Source: Stutzerimonas stutzeri
GTDB taxonomy: Bacteria > Pseudomonadota > Gammaproteobacteria > Pseudomonadales > Pseudomonadaceae
Assembly (NCBI RefSeq): GCF_000219605.1
Contig: NC_015740.1
Location: forward strand, 2,170,001 to 2,234,000
DNA: 64,000 bases
Direction: 5' to 3'
In this document: one piece after another, positions 21,540-33,404 of the stretch
Numbering within the stretch: position 1 is the stretch's first letter
How the letters are laid out: every line of letters begins with the position of its first letter
Translations under genes and position numbers: made by a program
The notes under the pieces: model-generated
What the model was told of the DNA's origin: nothing
What the model saw: the letters and a program-made list of their open reading frames with translations, nothing else
Database searches by the model: none

Positions 21540-22924
21540 AGTTCTTCGCCCTTTCCCTGCTCGCCCTGACCATCACCGGTTGCGCCGTCGGCCCGGATTA
21601 CCGCGCGCCGCAACCGGAGCCGGCCCGGCTGCTTCAGGCCGAGCGCGGCGATCACGACCGCTCGCGCTTCGAGGCGGCCTGGTGGCGGCAGTTCGAGGAC
21701 CCGATACTGGATGCCCTGGTCGGCGAAGCACTGGCTGAAAACCGCGAGCTGCGTATCGCCTATGCCCGTCTGCGTGCGGCGCGGGCTATTCGCGATGATG
21801 TCGGCAATGATCGTCTGCCCACCGTCACCGCAGGTGCGCGCGCCGATATCGGCAAGGCCCAGCAACCCGGTTTCAGCGAAGAGCGGGTGAACGCCGAGCG
21901 TTACGATCTGGGCCTGGACATGGCCTGGGAGCTGGACCTGTTCGGCCGTATCCAGCGCAGCCTGGAGGCCAGCGAAGCGCAGGCCGAAGCTGCCGAGGCC
22001 GAGCTCTATCAGCTACAGGTCAGCCTGATCGCCGAACTGGTGGATGCCTATGGTCAGCTGCGCGGTGCCCAGCTGCGCGAGCGGATCGCCCGCGACAACC
22101 TGGCCAACCAGCGCAATTCCCATGAACTGACCGAGCAGCTGCGCGAAGCGGGTGTCGGCAGCGAACTCGATGTGCTACGCGCCGACGCCCGTCTGGCGGC
22201 CACCGAGGCGAGCCTGCCACAGCTGCAGGCGCAGCAGACCCGCGCCCGCAACCGCATCGCCACCCTGCTCGGCCAGCGCGCCGATCAGCTCAGCGTCGAC
22301 CTGTCGCCGCGCGAGCTGCCGGCGATTGCCAAGGCGCTGCCGATCGGCGACCCCGGCGAGTTGTTGCGCCGACGCCCGGACATTCGTGCGGCCGAACGCC
22401 AGCTGGCCGCCGCGACTGCAAACGTCGGCGTGGCCACAGCCGATCTGTTTCCGCGGGTGAGTCTGTCGGGCTTTCTCGGCTTCATCGCCGGACGCGGCTC
22501 GCAGATCGGCTCCAGCGCAGCACAGGCCTGGGGCGTAGCGCCCAGCATCAGCTGGGCGGCGTTCGACCTGGGCAGCGTGCGCGCCCGTCTGCGCGGTGCC
22601 GAGGCGGATGCCGACGCCGCGCTCGCCGGTTATGAGCAGCAGGTGTTGCTGGCGTTGGAGGAATCGGAAAACGCCTTCAGCGACTACGCCCGCGCTCAGG
22701 ACCGCCTGTTGTCGCTGCTGCGCCAGTCCACCGCCAGCCGCGCCGCGGCACAGCAGGCGGAAATTCGCTACCGCGAAGGCACGGCGGACTTTCTCGTACT
22801 GCTCGATGCCGAGCGCGAACGGTTGCTGGCCGAAGACGCCCAGGCCCAGGCCGAAGTCGAGCTGTATCGCGGCGTAGTTGCCATCTACAAGGCGCTCGGT
22901 GGCGGCTGGAGGCCGAGCGCCTGA
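21536..22924 (+). CDS. oprN: Outer-membrane efflux channel OprN
   Basis: TolC-like outer-membrane factor of the NodT type, 462 residues. The lipobox is TITGCAVGPDYR with Cys16. Two OEP repeats form the alpha-barrel (about 60-250 and 265-455), and ELDLFGRIQRSLEASEAQ is typical. The start at 21536 sits in an ATGA overlap with mexF and has AAGGAGG upstream; a longer in-frame reading from 21209 runs inside mexF and is rejected. Confidence 0.94.
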   Translation: MKFFALSLLALTITGCAVGPDYRAPQPEPARLLQAERGDHDRSRFEAAWWRQFEDPILDALVGEALAENRELRIAYARLRAARAIRDDVGNDRLPTVTAGARADIGKAQQPGFSEERVNAERYDLGLDMAWELDLFGRIQRSLEASEAQAEAAEAELYQLQVSLIAELVDAYGQLRGAQLRERIARDNLANQRNSHELTEQLREAGVGSELDVLRADARLAATEASLPQLQAQQTRARNRIATLLGQRADQLSVDLSPRELPAIAKALPIGDPGELLRRRPDIRAAERQLAAATANVGVATADLFPRVSLSGFLGFIAGRGSQIGSSAAQAWGVAPSISWAAFDLGSVRARLRGAEADADAALAGYEQQVLLALEESENAFSDYARAQDRLLSLLRQSTASRAAAQQAEIRYREGTADFLVLLDAERERLLAEDAQAQAEVELYRGVVAIYKALGGGWRPSA

Positions 22925-22964
22925 TATCGGCTCTCTCGTTGGATCGCCTCCTGGTCGATCACTC

Positions 22965-23000
22965 TGCCCCGGGTGCTGCAACGCCGCGGGGCATTTTTTT
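22965..23000 (+). terminator. Rho-independent terminator after oprN
   Basis: TGCCCCG (22965-22971) pairs with CGGGGCA (22987-22993) and is followed by seven T residues. It lies 40 bp past the oprN stop and closes the mexEF-oprN transcript. The stem is perfect and the U tract strong. Confidence 0.9.
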
Positions 23001-23159
23001 GTCGCTCGGCAGCACCACTCTTTCGTCCGCCTCGCTCTTGAGCGAAGCACGCCGTGCCTGGACGCCTCAGCAGCTTAGGCTGCCGATGAATACACCGGCT
23101 GGCGCCAGCTTCGACCCGTTTGTATTGTCGGAGGCGGACAACAATCCGGACTGACCCAG

Positions 23160-23966
23160 ATGCCCCTAGAAGCGCTCATGAACCCATCCGTGTCCAGCCA
23201 GCTCCAGCAGGCACTGGCGCTGCTGCAGCGTCACCTGGGCGGGAACCTGCTGGCCGTGCATCTGTTCGGCTCGGCCGTTGTCGGTGGCCTGAAACCCGGC
23301 AGCGATCTCGACCTGCTCGTTACCGTCGCCGCCCCCCTGCCGAAGGACACGCGTCACTCGCTGATGCGCGAGCTGCTGATGATTTCCGCCTGGCCGGCCA
23401 ACGAGCGAATGCGCCCGCTGGAAGTCACCTGGGTGGTACACCACTCGGTACGGCCCTGGCGTTATCCGGCAATGCGCGAATTGCAATTCGGCGAATGGCT
23501 GCGCGCCGATATCGAAGCCGGCCGCATCGAGCCGCCCCAAGAGGACCACGATCTGGCCATTCTTCTGCACCAGGCGCGCAAGAACGGCGCCTGTCTGATC
23601 GGCCCTGGCGCGGCCGAATTGTTCGACCCGGTGCCCGAGGAGGACATGCGCCAAGCCTTGCGCGACATGCTGGCGCAATGGCGCGAGCCCGCCGACTGGC
23701 AGGGAGACGAGTGCAACGTGGTGTTGGCCGTGGCGCGCATCTGGCTCACCCTGACCACGGACGCCATCGCGCCGAAGGACGTCGCAGCGATCTGGCTGCT
23801 CGAGCGTCTGCCGGATGAGCACCGTGCCGTGCTGGAGAAAGCCAGCCAGGCCTATCGGGGCGACGCGATCGAAAAGCCTGCCCTGAGCCCACAGGCGGTG
23901 GAGGCGTTCATCCGGCATGCGCAAACGCATTTGCAGCTGTCGCAACCAACAGGAGCAGAGCGATGA
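23160..23966 (+). CDS. AadA-like aminoglycoside nucleotidyltransferase
   Basis: Resembles ANT(3'')-type adenylyltransferases, which AMP-tag streptomycin and spectinomycin; cytoplasmic. 268 residues, the size of AadA. LLAVHLFGSAV then GGLKPGSDLDLLVTV gives the nucleotidyltransferase signature, with metal-binding Asp49 and Asp51. Glu88 in PLEVTWVVHH corresponds to the AadA catalytic base. PWRYPAMRELQFGEW, DPVPEEDMRQAL, GDECNVVLAVARIWLT and IAPKDVAAIWLLERLP all parallel AadA. A start at 23178 (MNPSV) is about equally plausible; neither has a strong ribosome site. No integron, attC or IS is nearby, so it looks chromosomal and resident. It overlaps the next gene by 4 bases. Confidence 0.88.
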   Translation: MPLEALMNPSVSSQLQQALALLQRHLGGNLLAVHLFGSAVVGGLKPGSDLDLLVTVAAPLPKDTRHSLMRELLMISAWPANERMRPLEVTWVVHHSVRPWRYPAMRELQFGEWLRADIEAGRIEPPQEDHDLAILLHQARKNGACLIGPGAAELFDPVPEEDMRQALRDMLAQWREPADWQGDECNVVLAVARIWLTLTTDAIAPKDVAAIWLLERLPDEHRAVLEKASQAYRGDAIEKPALSPQAVEAFIRHAQTHLQLSQPTGAER

Positions 23967-24322
23967 TAACCACTGACCAGATCGCCGCCTTATGCCTGGC
24001 TCTGCCCGGCACCCGTGAAGATCTCAAGTGGGGCAGCAATCGGGTGTTTTCCGTGGCGGGCAACAAGATGTTCGCCGTTCTCGATTTCCTTGGCGAGAAC
24101 CTGGCATTCAAGGTCCACAGCGACCTCTTCCTGGGTTTCGTGGACCGTCCCGGCATCCGCCCTGCTCCTTACCTGGCAAGGGCGCACTGGATCAGCATGA
24201 GCAGTCGGCAGATCCCCATCGGTGACGACGAGCTGCGCGACCTGCTGACCCGCGCGCACCAGCTGGTGGTACGCAAGCTGCCGAAGCGCCTGCAACCCGG
24301 GCTGTTACTGGATCTGGATTGA
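23963..24322 (+). CDS. MmcQ/YjbR family DNA-binding-like protein
   Basis: 119-residue member of the MmcQ/YjbR (CyaY-like double-wing) family, a fold often annotated as DNA-binding, with no settled function. Family features are ALCLALPGTREDLKWGSNRVFSVAGNKMFAV at the N-terminus (residues about 9-39) and the closing LLTRAHQLVVRKLPKR. It is coupled to the AadA-like gene by a 4-base ATGA overlap. No catalytic motif is visible. Confidence 0.82.
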   Translation: MITTDQIAALCLALPGTREDLKWGSNRVFSVAGNKMFAVLDFLGENLAFKVHSDLFLGFVDRPGIRPAPYLARAHWISMSSRQIPIGDDELRDLLTRAHQLVVRKLPKRLQPGLLLDLD

Positions 24323-25642
<1,320 letters not shown>

Positions 25643-25659
25643 CGAACATCCAGATGAAC

Positions 25660-25689
25660 AAAGCCCCCCCCAGCTGGCGGGGCTTTTTT
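25660..25689 (+). terminator. Bidirectional terminator between dctP and opmB
   Basis: AAAGCCCC pairs with GGGGCTTT (25679-25686) and six T residues follow on the plus strand; on the minus strand the stem is followed by a short U-rich run. It serves convergent dctP and the mux operon. Confidence 0.88.
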
Positions 25690-25700
25690 GTGTGGCCTGC

Positions 25701-27194
25701 TCAGAGTTTGCCAGTGCCCGTGGATAGCAGTGGATCCTGTTCCAGCTGCTGCGCGTCCCAGCCGCCGCCCAGTGCAGCGATCAGCAGGACGCTGGCGGTC
25801 AGGCGATCCCCCAGCAGGGTCAGGTTGGTGCGCTGGTTGTTCAACGCGGTGGTCTGCACGGTGGCCACGCTGAGGAAGTCGACGGTACCTGCGCGGTACT
25901 GGTTTTCGATCAGGCGCAGGGACTCCTGTGCGGCCTCCAGCGCCTCGCGCTGCACCACCGCCTCCTGTTCCAGCACGCGCAGCTGCACCAGGTAGTTCTC
26001 CACTTCGCGGAAGCTGTCGAGCACGGTCTGGCGGTAGTTAGCGACCGTCTGGTCGTAGCTGGCCTCGGCCCGCTCCAGTTCCGCACGACGGCTACCGAAG
26101 TCGAGCAGGGTCAGCGCCAGTTGCGGCCCCAGCGACCAGAAACGGTTCGGCACGCTGAACAGGTCGCTGAAGCTGCTGTTGCGATAGCCACCGCTGGCCG
26201 ACAGTGTCAGGTCCGGATACCACGCGGCTTCCGCCACGCCGATGTTGGCATTGGCGGCCATCACCTGGCGCTCGGCCGAGGCAATGTCGGGGCGCCGTTC
26301 CAGCAACTGGGACGGCACTGCCAGCGGTACATCGGGCAGCGCCGGAATGTGCTCGCGTACGGCGATCTCCAGCTCCGACGGCGCGACGCCCACCAGCACC
26401 GCGATGGCATGCTCCATCTGCGCCCGCTGCCACTTGAGGTCGATGGCTTGCGCCTGGGTACTCTTGAGCTGCGTCTGCGCCTGGCTGACATCGGACCGGG
26501 GCACGATGCCGGCGCGGTACTGGTTCTCCGTCAGCCGCAGCGAGCGCGCATAGGCTTCAACGGTCTGGTCGAGCAGCCGCTGGTGTTCGTCGATCACCCA
26601 CAGCTGCAGATAGGTCTGCACCAGCTCGGCCTGCAGGCTCAGGCGAGCCGCCGCAAGGTCCGCTGCGCTGGCCTGCATGTTCGCCCGATTGGCTTCGAGG
26701 TTGCGCCGCAGCCGACCCCAGATGTCGGCCTCCCAGGATGCGCTCAGGCCTGCTTCGTAGGTTTCGCCGACACCACTGGCGAAACTTCCGCTGGTGGAAT
26801 CCGAGCGGCTGCCACCCTGCGCCGAGCGCGTGACGCCTGCGTTGCCGGAGAGGATCGGAAACAGCTGCGAGCGCGCCCCACGAACCAGTGCCCGCGCCTG
26901 ACGAAACTGCGCCTCGGCCGCGGCGAGGTTCTGGTTCGAGACATTCAGCCGCGCCACCAGCGCATCCAGTTCGGCATCGCCGTACAGCCGCCACCACTCG
27001 CCCCGTTGCAGCGCATCGGCCGGCGTGGCGGGTTTCCAGCCTTCGGCCTGCTTGAATTCGCTGGCCACAGGCAGATCCGGTCGCTGGTAGTCGGGGCCGA
27101 GCGTGCAGGCTGCCAACGACAGCGTGAGCATGGCTACCGCCAGGGGGCGCAGGACATGGTTCAGCGATGAGGGGTGCAACGACGACGAGTTCAT
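25701..27194 (-). CDS. opmB: Outer-membrane efflux lipoprotein OpmB
   Basis: TolC-like NodT-family channel, 497 residues. The lipobox is SLAACTLGPDYQRP with Cys30. Two OEP repeats make the alpha-barrel; SWEADIWGRLRRNLEA and IENQYRAGTVDFLSVATVQ are typical. Last gene of the leftward mux operon, overlapping muxC by 4 bases. Named by operon position and similarity to OpmB of the MuxABC-OpmB pump. Confidence 0.9.
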   Translation of the reverse strand: MNSSSLHPSSLNHVLRPLAVAMLTLSLAACTLGPDYQRPDLPVASEFKQAEGWKPATPADALQRGEWWRLYGDAELDALVARLNVSNQNLAAAEAQFRQARALVRGARSQLFPILSGNAGVTRSAQGGSRSDSTSGSFASGVGETYEAGLSASWEADIWGRLRRNLEANRANMQASAADLAAARLSLQAELVQTYLQLWVIDEHQRLLDQTVEAYARSLRLTENQYRAGIVPRSDVSQAQTQLKSTQAQAIDLKWQRAQMEHAIAVLVGVAPSELEIAVREHIPALPDVPLAVPSQLLERRPDIASAERQVMAANANIGVAEAAWYPDLTLSASGGYRNSSFSDLFSVPNRFWSLGPQLALTLLDFGSRRAELERAEASYDQTVANYRQTVLDSFREVENYLVQLRVLEQEAVVQREALEAAQESLRLIENQYRAGTVDFLSVATVQTTALNNQRTNLTLLGDRLTASVLLIAALGGGWDAQQLEQDPLLSTGTGKL

Positions 27195-30100
27195 AGCGAG
27201 TTTTCCAGGGCGGCATCGGTGCGTACACCGCGCCAGCTGTTGAAACGGTGGCGCAGACGATCCAAGTACAGATAGACCACCGGCGTGGTGTAGAGCGTGA
27301 GGATCTGGCTCAGCAGCAGACCGCCAATGATGGTCAGACCCAGCGGCTGGCGCATCTCGGCCCCTTCCGCACCGCCGAGCAGCAGCGGCAACGCACCGAG
27401 GATCGCCGCCATGGTGGTCATCAGGATCGGTCGGAACCGCAGCAGACAGGCGCGATGGATCGAATCGGCGGGCGACAGCTTGTCCTGGCGCTCGAACTGC
27501 AACGCCAGGTCGATCATCAGGATCGCGTTCTTCTTCACCACCCCGATCAGCAGGAACAGCCCGAGCAGCGAAATCAGGCTGAACTGGTCGCCGGTAAGGA
27601 TGATCGCCAGCAAGGCGCCTACCCCGGCCGAGGGCAAGGTGGAGAGGATGGTCAGCGGATGGATGTAGCTTTCGTAGAGGATGCCCAGCACGATGTAGAC
27701 CAGCAGCAAGGCGCCGAGAATCATCAGCGGCTGGCCTTCCTGGGTCGTCTGGAACGCGCTGCCGGTGCCGCCGAGCCGCCCCTGCACCTCGCTCGGCAGT
27801 CCGATGGCCGCTACCGCGCGTTCGATGGCCAGCGTCGCCTGGTCGAGGCTGACGCCGGGGGCCAGGTCGAAGTCGATGTTCTCGGCGGCGAACTGCCCAT
27901 CGTGGCTGACCCGATCTTCCTCCAGGCTGCGCTCGTAATGGGCGAAGGCCGCCAGCGGCACCCGCCGGCCATCGCCGGTGACGACGTGGATCTGCTCCAG
28001 CACTTCGGGGTACTGCGCGTAGCTCGGGTCGATCTCCATCACCACCTGATACTGGTTGAGCGATTCGTAGATGGTCGATATCTGCCGCTGGCTGAAAGCA
28101 TTGTTGAGCAGCGTGGTCACGGTGCTCATATCGATGCCCAGGCGCTTGGCCGCGTCACGGTCGATCTTCAGGCTGATCTGCTGCGCGCCTTCGCCGTCGT
28201 TGGCGTCGATGCTGGTGAGCTCCGGCAGTTCGGATAGCGCCCGGGTTACCCGCGGTACCCAGGTACGCAGGTCGTTGAGGTCGCTCGCCAACAGCGTATA
28301 GGCGTAGGCCGAGCTGCTCTGCCGGCCACCGCCAAACTGCAGGTCCTGGTCGGCCATGAGGAACATGCGTCCACCGGGCACTTTCGGCTGGTTCTGGCGG
28401 ATGCGCTCGATGACCTTCTGCGCCGAAATCTTGCGCTCGCCAAGCGGTTTCAGCCGCACGATCATGAAGGCATTGTTGATGCCGCCCTGCCCACCGATGA
28501 AGCCGGCCACGCTTTCCACCGCCGGGTCGGCGAGGACTGCCTTGCGGAAGATTTCCATCTTCGGCTGCATGACCTGGAACGACATGCCGTCGTCACCGCG
28601 GATGAAACCGGTGATCTGTCCGGTGTCCTGCTGCGGCAGAAAGGTCTTGGGCACCTGCACGTAGAGCACCACGTTCAGCGCGATGGTCGCCAGCAGGCTC
28701 AGCAAGGTGATGCGCCGATGACGCAGCGCCCAGCTCAGCGAGCGATCGTAGTAGCGCAGCAGCCATTGATGGGCATCGTGGCTCCAGCGCTGCAGACGCC
28801 CTTCCTTCTCCGGTTCGTGCGGCTTGAGCCAACGGGCGCAGAGCATCGGCGTCAGGGTCAGCGAAACCAGCAGCGACACCAGAATCGCCGCGGCCAGGGT
28901 GATGGAGAACTCGCGAAACAGCCGCTCGACGATGCCGCCCATGTAAAGGATGGAAACGAACACCACCACCAGCGACAGGTTCATCGACAACAGCGTGAAA
29001 CCCACCTCGCGGGTGCCGACGTAGGCCGCCTTCAGCGGCGGCATGCCGTCGTCGATATGCCGTGCGATGTTCTCCAGCACCACGATGGCGTCATCCACCA
29101 CCAGCCCGGCGGCCAGGATCAATGCCATCAGCGACAGCACGTTGAGCGAGAACCCGAACAGGTACATGACGGCGAAGGTGCCCACCAGCGACACCGGCAC
29201 CGCCAGCGCCGGGATCAGTGCGGTGCGCAGGCGGCCGAGGAACAGGAACACCAGCACGATGACCAGGCCCACCGCAATCAGCAGCGTGCGCTCGGCCTCG
29301 TGCAGCGTCGCGCGAATCACCGGCGAGCGGTCCATGGCGATGTTCAGGTCGACGCTGCCCGGCATGATCGCCTGCAGGGCCGGCAGCTCGCGGCGGATGC
29401 CTTCGATGGTCTCGATGATGTTGGCACCGGCCTGGCGGTTGACGATCAGCAACACCGCCTGCTCGTTGTTGAAGAAGCCGCTGTTGTAGCGGTCTTCCAC
29501 CGAATCCCGCACCCGTGCCACGTCGCCGAGACGCAGCGCGGCGCCATCCTGGTAGCGGATGATCAGCGGCGTGTAGTCGGCCGCCTGGTGCAGCTGGTCG
29601 TTGGCGCGCACCTGCCAGTGCTGATCGGCGTCCTCCACCATGCCCTTGGGCCGGCGCACATTGCCGTTGGCGATGGTCTGGCGCACCTCGTCCAGTGACA
29701 CACCGTACTGTTCCAGCTGCTGCGGCTGCAGCTCGACCCGTACCGCGGGCAGCGAGCTGCCGCCGACCTGGATTTCGCCGACGCCGGACACCTGCGACAG
29801 CTTCTGCGCCAGGATGGTGGAGCCGATGTCGTACAGCTCGGCCTTGCCCAGCACCTCCGATGTCAGCGAAAGCACCATGATCGGTGCCTGGGACGGATTG
29901 ATCTTGCGGTAGGTGGGCATGCTGCGCATGCCGCTGGGCAACAGGTTGCGCGAGGCGTTGATGGCCGCCTGCACGTCGCGTGCAGCGCCGTTGATATCCC
30001 GATCCAGATCGAACTGGATGATGATCCGCGTCGAGCCCTGGCTGCTGCGACTGGTCATCTGGCTGACACCGGCGATGCTGCCCAGCGAGCGCTCCAGTGG

Positions 30101-30295
30101 CGTAGCCACACTGGAGGCCATGATCTCCGGGCTGGCGCCCGGCAGGCTGGCCTGCACGGTGATCACCGGAAAATCCATGTTCGGCAGCGGCGACACCGGT
30201 AGCAGGCCGAAGCTGACTCCACCCAGCAGCAGGATCGCCAGGCTGAGCAGCATGGTCGCCACCGGGCGGGCGATGAACGGGGCGGAAAGGTTCAT
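27191..30295 (-). CDS. muxC: RND efflux transporter MuxC (MdtC-like)
   Basis: Second of two tandem RND pump subunits, which in MdtBC/MuxBC assemble as a heterotrimer; 1034 residues. The N-terminus is MNLSAPFIARPVATMLLSLAILLLGG. The TM4 acid pair lies in GLVVDDAIVVLENIARH. Proline- and glycine-rich porter-domain loops and a second-half KKNAILMIDLALQ helix fit the family. It starts 28 bp after the muxB stop. MuxABC-OpmB exports aztreonam, macrolides, novobiocin and tetracycline in P. aeruginosa; substrates here are inferred. Confidence 0.93.
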   Translation of the reverse strand: MNLSAPFIARPVATMLLSLAILLLGGVSFGLLPVSPLPNMDFPVITVQASLPGASPEIMASSVATPLERSLGSIAGVSQMTSRSSQGSTRIIIQFDLDRDINGAARDVQAAINASRNLLPSGMRSMPTYRKINPSQAPIMVLSLTSEVLGKAELYDIGSTILAQKLSQVSGVGEIQVGGSSLPAVRVELQPQQLEQYGVSLDEVRQTIANGNVRRPKGMVEDADQHWQVRANDQLHQAADYTPLIIRYQDGAALRLGDVARVRDSVEDRYNSGFFNNEQAVLLIVNRQAGANIIETIEGIRRELPALQAIMPGSVDLNIAMDRSPVIRATLHEAERTLLIAVGLVIVLVFLFLGRLRTALIPALAVPVSLVGTFAVMYLFGFSLNVLSLMALILAAGLVVDDAIVVLENIARHIDDGMPPLKAAYVGTREVGFTLLSMNLSLVVVFVSILYMGGIVERLFREFSITLAAAILVSLLVSLTLTPMLCARWLKPHEPEKEGRLQRWSHDAHQWLLRYYDRSLSWALRHRRITLLSLLATIALNVVLYVQVPKTFLPQQDTGQITGFIRGDDGMSFQVMQPKMEIFRKAVLADPAVESVAGFIGGQGGINNAFMIVRLKPLGERKISAQKVIERIRQNQPKVPGGRMFLMADQDLQFGGGRQSSSAYAYTLLASDLNDLRTWVPRVTRALSELPELTSIDANDGEGAQQISLKIDRDAAKRLGIDMSTVTTLLNNAFSQRQISTIYESLNQYQVVMEIDPSYAQYPEVLEQIHVVTGDGRRVPLAAFAHYERSLEEDRVSHDGQFAAENIDFDLAPGVSLDQATLAIERAVAAIGLPSEVQGRLGGTGSAFQTTQEGQPLMILGALLLVYIVLGILYESYIHPLTILSTLPSAGVGALLAIILTGDQFSLISLLGLFLLIGVVKKNAILMIDLALQFERQDKLSPADSIHRACLLRFRPILMTTMAAILGALPLLLGGAEGAEMRQPLGLTIIGGLLLSQILTLYTTPVVYLYLDRLRHRFNSWRGVRTDAALENSL

Positions 30296-30323
30296 GCCTG
30301 CCCCCGCGCGATTGCAGTCCGGC

Positions 30324-33300
30324 TCACGCTTGCGCCTCCGCCAGCGGCTCGCGACGGCGCCCGAAGCGCTGGCCGAGGCGGTCGAAGAAGAGGTAGATCA
30401 CCGGTGTGGTGAACAGTGTCAGCAGCTGGCTGAGCAGCAGGCCGCCCACCAGCACCAGGCCGAGCGGCTGGCGCAGTTCAGCACCGGATCCGGATGCCAG
30501 CATCAGCGGAATCGCACCGAACAGCGCCGCCAGGGTGGTCATCAGGATCGGGCGGAAGCGCAGCAGTGCCGCGCGGTAGATCGCATCCTGCGGGCTCATG
30601 CCTTGCTGCCGTTCGGCCTCCAGGGCGAAGTCGATCATCATGATCGCGTTCTTCTTGACGATGCCGATCAACAGGATGATGCCGATGATCGCGATCAGCC
30701 CCAGGTCGTTGCCGGTCAGCAGCAAGGCGAGCAAGGCGCCTACCGCTGCCGAGGGCAGCGTCGAGAGGATGGTGATCGGGTGGATGTAGCTCTCGTAGAG
30801 CACGCCGAGCACGATGTACATGGTCACCACCGCGGCAAGGATTAGCAGCAGCGTGCTCGACAGCGAGGCGCGGAACGCTTCCGCGGCGCCCTGGAAGCGC
30901 GTCTGGATGCCGGCAGGCAGGCCGATCTCCTGCTCCACCGCCTCGATCACCTGCACCGCCTTGCCCAGCGACACGCCACTGGCCAGGTTGAACGAGAGCG
31001 TCACCGCCGGGAACTGGCCGATATGGTTGATCAGCAGCGGGGCGTTGCGCTGCTCCAGCGTCGCCAGGCTGGACAGCCGTACCGGCGTGCCACCTTCGCT
31101 TTGCACGAACAACTGTTCCAGCGCCTGCGGACCCAGGCGGTTGCCCGCCTCCGCTTCCAGCACCACGCGGTACTGGCTGGCCTGGGTGAATATGGTGGAA
31201 ATCTGCCGCTGGCCGAAGGCGTCGTACAGCGCATCGGTGATGTCCGCGACCTGGATACCCAGGCGCGCCGCCGCGTCGCGATCGATGTCCAGGTAGATCT
31301 GCAGGCCATTGCTCTGCAGGTCGCTGGCCACGTCGGTCAGCTCCGGCCTTTCGCGCAGGGCCTCGACCAGGCGCGGCGTCCACTCCTGCAGCAACTCGCT
31401 GTCCGGCGTTTCCAGGCTGAACTGGAACTGCGTGCGGCTGACCCGATCCTCGATGGACAGGTCCTGTACCGGCTGCAGATACAGCTCGATACCCGGCACC
31501 TTGGCCAGCTCCGGCCGCAAGCGATCGATCACCTGGCTGGCGGTCAAGTCGCGCTCGCCGTGGGGCTTGAGGTTGATCAGCAGACGCCCGCTGTTGAGCG
31601 TGACGTTGTCGCCGTCCACGCCGATATAGGACGACAGACTGTCCACCGCCGGGTCGGCGAGGATCACCCGGGCCAGTGCCTGCTGGCGCTCGCTCATGGC
31701 GCGGAAGGAGATCGATTGCGGCGCCTCGCTGATGCCCTGGATGACGCCGGTGTCCTGCACCGGGAAGAATCCCTTGGGTACGGCGAGGTAGAGCACCACC
31801 GTCAGCCCCAGCGTGGCCACCGCCACCAGCAGGGTCAGGGTCTGGTGGCGCAGCACCCAGGTCAGCCAGCGCGAGTAGCCGCCGATCAACCGCTCGACCC
31901 AGTCCGGCTTGGCCTCGGCGACACTGTGCGGCTTGAGCAGCTTGGCGCACATCATTGGCGTCAGCGTCAGCGAGACCACCAGCGAGATGAGGATGGCCAC
32001 CGCCAGGGTGATGGCGAACTCGCGGAACAGCCGGCCCACCACGTCCTGCATGAACAGCAGCGGGATCAGCACGGCGATCAGCGAGAAGGTCAGCGAAATC
32101 AGCGTGAAACCGATCTGCCTGGCACCCTTGAGCGCGGCGTTGAGCGGTGTCTCGCCCTCTTCCAGATGCCGCGCGATGTTCTCCAGCATGACGATGGCAT
32201 CGTCCACCACGAAGCCGGTGGCGATGGTCAGCGCCATCAGCGTCAGGTTGTTCAACGAGAAGCCGCACAGGTACATCACGGCGAAGGTGCCGACCAGCGA
32301 CAGCGGCACCGCGATCGACGGGATCACCGTGGCCGACAGCTTCTTGAGGAAGACGAAGGTCACCATCACCACCAGGAAGGTGGCGAGCATCAGCTCGTGC
32401 TGCACGTCCCGCACTGCGGCGCGGATGGTCTGGGTGCGGTCGGTGAGCACCACCACGTCCAGCCCGGCCGGCATGCTGGCCTTCACTTCCGGCAACAGCG
32501 CCTGGATGCGCTCGACCACCTCGATGACGTTGGCGCCCGGCTGGCGCTGGATGTTCAGCAACACCGCCTGGCTGTCATTGGCCCAGGCGGCCAGGCGCTC
32601 GTTCTCGGCACCGTCGACGATATCGGCGACGTCCTTCAGGCGCAGGGCCGCACCGTCCTGGTAGGTCAGGATCAGCTCGGCGTATTCCTCCGGCGTCTTC
32701 AACTGGTCGTTGGCATCGAGCATCGACACCCGGGTCGGCCCGTCGAAGTTGCCCTTGGGCTGGTTCACGTTGGAGCTGGTGATCAGCGAACGCACGTCTG
32801 CCAGCGACAGCCCATAGGCCGCCAGCGCCTCGGGGTTGGTGCGGATACGTACCGCCGGGCGCTGACCGCCGGCGATGCTGACCATCCCCACTCCGCTGAT
32901 CTGCGCCAGCTTCTGCGCCATGCGCGTATCGACCAGATCGTGCAGCTTGGGCAACGGCAGCGACTCCGAAGTCACCGCCAGCGTCAGTACCGGCGTGTCG
33001 GCCGGATTGACCTTGTTGTACACCGGCGGTGCCGGCAGGTCGTTGGGCAACAGGTTGTTCGCCCCGTTGATCGCCGCCTGCACCTCCTGCTCGGCCACAT
33101 CCAGTGCGACATCTAGCGAAAAGCGCAGGGTGATCACCGAGGCGCCGCCGGAACTGGTCGACGACATCTGTGCCAGCCCCGGCATCTGGCCGAACTGGCG
33201 CTCCAGCGGCGCGGTCACGGCGCTGGTCATCACCTCCGGGCTGGCGCCCGGATAAAGCGTCATCACGCGGATGGTCGGGTAATCCACCTGCGGCAGCGCA

Positions 33301-33404
33301 GCCACTGGCAGCAGCTTGTAGGCGATCAAGCCGGCCAGCAGGATCGCGACCATGCTCAGCGTGGTCGCGACCGGGCGCAGGATGAACAGACGGGAGATGT
33401 TCAT
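30324..33404 (-). CDS. muxB: RND efflux transporter MuxB (MdtB-like)
   Basis: First of the paired RND subunits, 1026 residues. The N-terminus is [21 protein letters not shown]. The TM4 motif is [21 protein letters not shown], and [19 protein letters not shown] is in the second half. Two similar but non-identical RND genes side by side, rather than one, is the hallmark of the Mdt/Mux type. The start overlaps the muxA stop by 4 bases. Confidence 0.93.
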   Translation of the reverse strand: MNISRLFILRPVATTLSMVAILLAGLIAYKLLPVAALPQVDYPTIRVMTLYPGASPEVMTSAVTAPLERQFGQMPGLAQMSSTSSGGASVITLRFSLDVALDVAEQEVQAAINGANNLLPNDLPAPPVYNKVNPADTPVLTLAVTSESLPLPKLHDLVDTRMAQKLAQISGVGMVSIAGGQRPAVRIRTNPEALAAYGLSLADVRSLITSSNVNQPKGNFDGPTRVSMLDANDQLKTPEEYAELILTYQDGAALRLKDVADIVDGAENERLAAWANDSQAVLLNIQRQPGANVIEVVERIQALLPEVKASMPAGLDVVVLTDRTQTIRAAVRDVQHELMLATFLVVMVTFVFLKKLSATVIPSIAVPLSLVGTFAVMYLCGFSLNNLTLMALTIATGFVVDDAIVMLENIARHLEEGETPLNAALKGARQIGFTLISLTFSLIAVLIPLLFMQDVVGRLFREFAITLAVAILISLVVSLTLTPMMCAKLLKPHSVAEAKPDWVERLIGGYSRWLTWVLRHQTLTLLVAVATLGLTVVLYLAVPKGFFPVQDTGVIQGISEAPQSISFRAMSERQQALARVILADPAVDSLSSYIGVDGDNVTLNSGRLLINLKPHGERDLTASQVIDRLRPELAKVPGIELYLQPVQDLSIEDRVSRTQFQFSLETPDSELLQEWTPRLVEALRERPELTDVASDLQSNGLQIYLDIDRDAAARLGIQVADITDALYDAFGQRQISTIFTQASQYRVVLEAEAGNRLGPQALEQLFVQSEGGTPVRLSSLATLEQRNAPLLINHIGQFPAVTLSFNLASGVSLGKAVQVIEAVEQEIGLPAGIQTRFQGAAEAFRASLSSTLLLILAAVVTMYIVLGVLYESYIHPITILSTLPSAAVGALLALLLTGNDLGLIAIIGIILLIGIVKKNAIMMIDFALEAERQQGMSPQDAIYRAALLRFRPILMTTLAALFGAIPLMLASGSGAELRQPLGLVLVGGLLLSQLLTLFTTPVIYLFFDRLGQRFGRRREPLAEAQA

